Part shown: piece by piece, positions 49,864-50,663 of the stretch | Position numbering within the stretch: the stretch's first letter is position 1 | How the letters are laid out: each line of letters starts with the position of its first letter | IMG/VR virus record: IMGVR_UViG_3300032579_000827 | Span: 1 to 50,663 of that record | From: a virus | Strand: one strand, 5' to 3' | Length of the DNA: 50,663 nucleotides | The notes under the pieces: generated by a model | Seen by the model: the letters and a program-made list of their open reading frames with translations, nothing else | Told to the model about the DNA's origin: nothing | The model's database searches: none | Made by a program: the position numbers and the translations under genes

Positions 49864-50663
49864 ATGAAACAAGTTGAATTAATAATTGAAGATGAAACTA
49901 CAGTAAAACTAGAAGGACTTGATCTCAAAACACGCCGGTTATGTGTAAACGCTGTAAAATATTTTCTACCACATGCTCGCTATAGTCCAGCATTTAAACT
50001 AGGACGATGGGACGGGACCACAAGTTTTTGTACTTTAGGTGGTAGAACATACCTTAATTTGCTAGATAAAATTTTACCTGTTCTACTTGACGAAGGCTAT
50101 GAATTTACCATAACTGACAAAAGAACTAAGCACGTTTTTGAATTTGATAACATAGATGAAAATTTTTTAAGCCATATTGTGTGGCCTGCAGGACACAGAT
50201 TTGCAGGGCAACCTATTATTCTAAGAGATTACCAAGTTCAAGCCATTAATGAGTGCGTCAATAACTTACAGGGAATTTCGGTTGCACCAACTAGTGCCGG
50301 TAAAACAATTATTACAGCAAGTCTATCTATGATTGCCCAAAAATATGGTCGTACAATCGTTATCGTTCCTAATAAAAATTTAGTTCTGCAAACAGAAGAA
50401 GATTACAGAAATATTGGACTAGATGTCGGCGTACTATTTGGCGATAGAAAAGAATATAATCGCACCCATACTATTTGCACGTGGCAGAGTTTAAATGTTT
50501 TAGATAAGAAAAATAAAGATGCTTTAGATGATGACCAACTGGCTGTGTTTTTAGATAATCTAGTGGCAGTGGTATGCGATGAATGTTTTAATGGTGATAT
50601 GCGTGTTTTAACACCTACCGGATATATTCCAATAAAGGATATATCGTCTGGGCAACAGGTTAT
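49864..50663 (+). CDS. uvsW: UvsW DNA helicase, N-terminal part, interrupted by an intein (partial)
   Basis: Not closed within the window. Residues 1-240 are UvsW: an N-terminal substrate-binding domain ('AFKLGRWDGTTSFCTLGGRT'), 'LRDYQVQAI' (120-128), Walker A 'APTSAGKT' (141-148), 'TWQSLNVL' and 'VAVVCDE' (motif II). At residue 241 (codon 50584-50586) the expected C-H of DECH is replaced by an intein N-terminus, 'CFNGDMRVLTPTGYIPIKDI', block A. The insertion point is the helicase motif II DE|CH. Whether the intein is contiguous or split cannot be seen. UvsW unwinds branched DNA in recombination-dependent replication. Confidence 0.88.
   Translation, partial: MKQVELIIEDETTVKLEGLDLKTRRLCVNAVKYFLPHARYSPAFKLGRWDGTTSFCTLGGRTYLNLLDKILPVLLDEGYEFTITDKRTKHVFEFDNIDENFLSHIVWPAGHRFAGQPIILRDYQVQAINECVNNLQGISVAPTSAGKTIITASLSMIAQKYGRTIVIVPNKNLVLQTEEDYRNIGLDVGVLFGDRKEYNRTHTICTWQSLNVLDKKNKDALDDDQLAVFLDNLVAVVCDECFNGDMRVLTPTGYIPIKDISSGQQV

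Noticed and set aside
1-50663. tRNA genes and insertion sequences
   Set aside because: I looked for T-loop motifs followed by acceptor stems and for transposase-like frames or terminal repeats and found none; a dedicated tRNA scan would be decisive.

Overview
The window is about 50.7 kb of AT-rich DNA from a T4-like myovirus (long contractile tail, Caudoviricetes). The evidence is a nearly continuous set of T4-type virion and DNA-metabolism genes: gp22 (partial), gp23, gp15, gp14, gp13, gp18, gp19, gp4, gp16, gp17, gp32, UvsX, UvsY and UvsW. T4-type late promoter cores ([A/C/G/T][A/C/T/G]TAAATA) precede most virion genes. The protein style (long gp15, large sheath) resembles marine and freshwater 'exo-T4' phages. 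A Usg-like gene, a family I know mainly from Alphaproteobacteria, hints at an alphaproteobacterial host; this is inference. I saw no tRNA genes and no CRISPR array. No stretch longer than 300 bases lacks a gene.

Layout. 1-1560: end of the prohead core gene and the major capsid gene, closed by a terminator. 1558-3473: an orphan homing endonuclease and a deaminase fusion. 3582-13701 (minus strand): one tight operon of about 13 genes for a surface glycan (glycosyltransferases, RmlB, SDR, a transketolase split in two, FkbM methyltransferase, and an SGNH protein broken by a frameshift). 13728-18243 (minus): CCA-adding enzyme head, gp15, GH19 endolysin, gp14. 18326-24985: gp13, a Pth2/SLOG/dNMP-kinase trio, and a 1361-residue tail sheath. 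25056-26662: small genes, a methyltransferase and an Asp/Asn-hydroxylase-like protein. 26604-32333 (minus): a seven-gene metabolic cassette (two GNAT-like proteins, two asparagine-synthase-type PP-loop enzymes, a fatty-acid desaturase, a Rieske oxygenase, one unknown) between tail sheath and tail tube, with its own sigma70-like promoter. 32432-41970: tail tube, tube-like protein, gp4, gp16, gp17 and large unknown proteins. 41970-43265: a small island of interrupted genes.

43333-50663 is the recombination module and the most striking part. uvsX is broken into three separate genes by two split inteins. The first interrupts the Walker A loop and has an extremely short N-half (15 residues). The second interrupts the conserved GG/SG loop and is split conventionally (93 + 40 residues). 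A free-standing Vsr/EDxHD-like homing endonuclease gene lies inside each break. Active UvsX would need two protein trans-splicing events joining 63 + 156 + 135 residues. Downstream, uvsW carries a third intein at its DE(C)H box, cut by the window end. Both endonuclease genes are preceded by a hairpin that buries the ribosome-binding site or start codon, with a late promoter inside its loop. Read-through RNA should be silent and late-initiated RNA translatable, the logic known for T4 e, soc and I-TevI. The same device precedes gp15.

How the parts work together: late promoters drive the capsid and tail genes. The two metabolic cassettes start at sigma70-like promoters with almost no leader, consistent with early expression by host polymerase. 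gp32, UvsX, UvsY and UvsW form the recombination-dependent replication machinery, and three of the intein insertions sit in its most conserved motifs.
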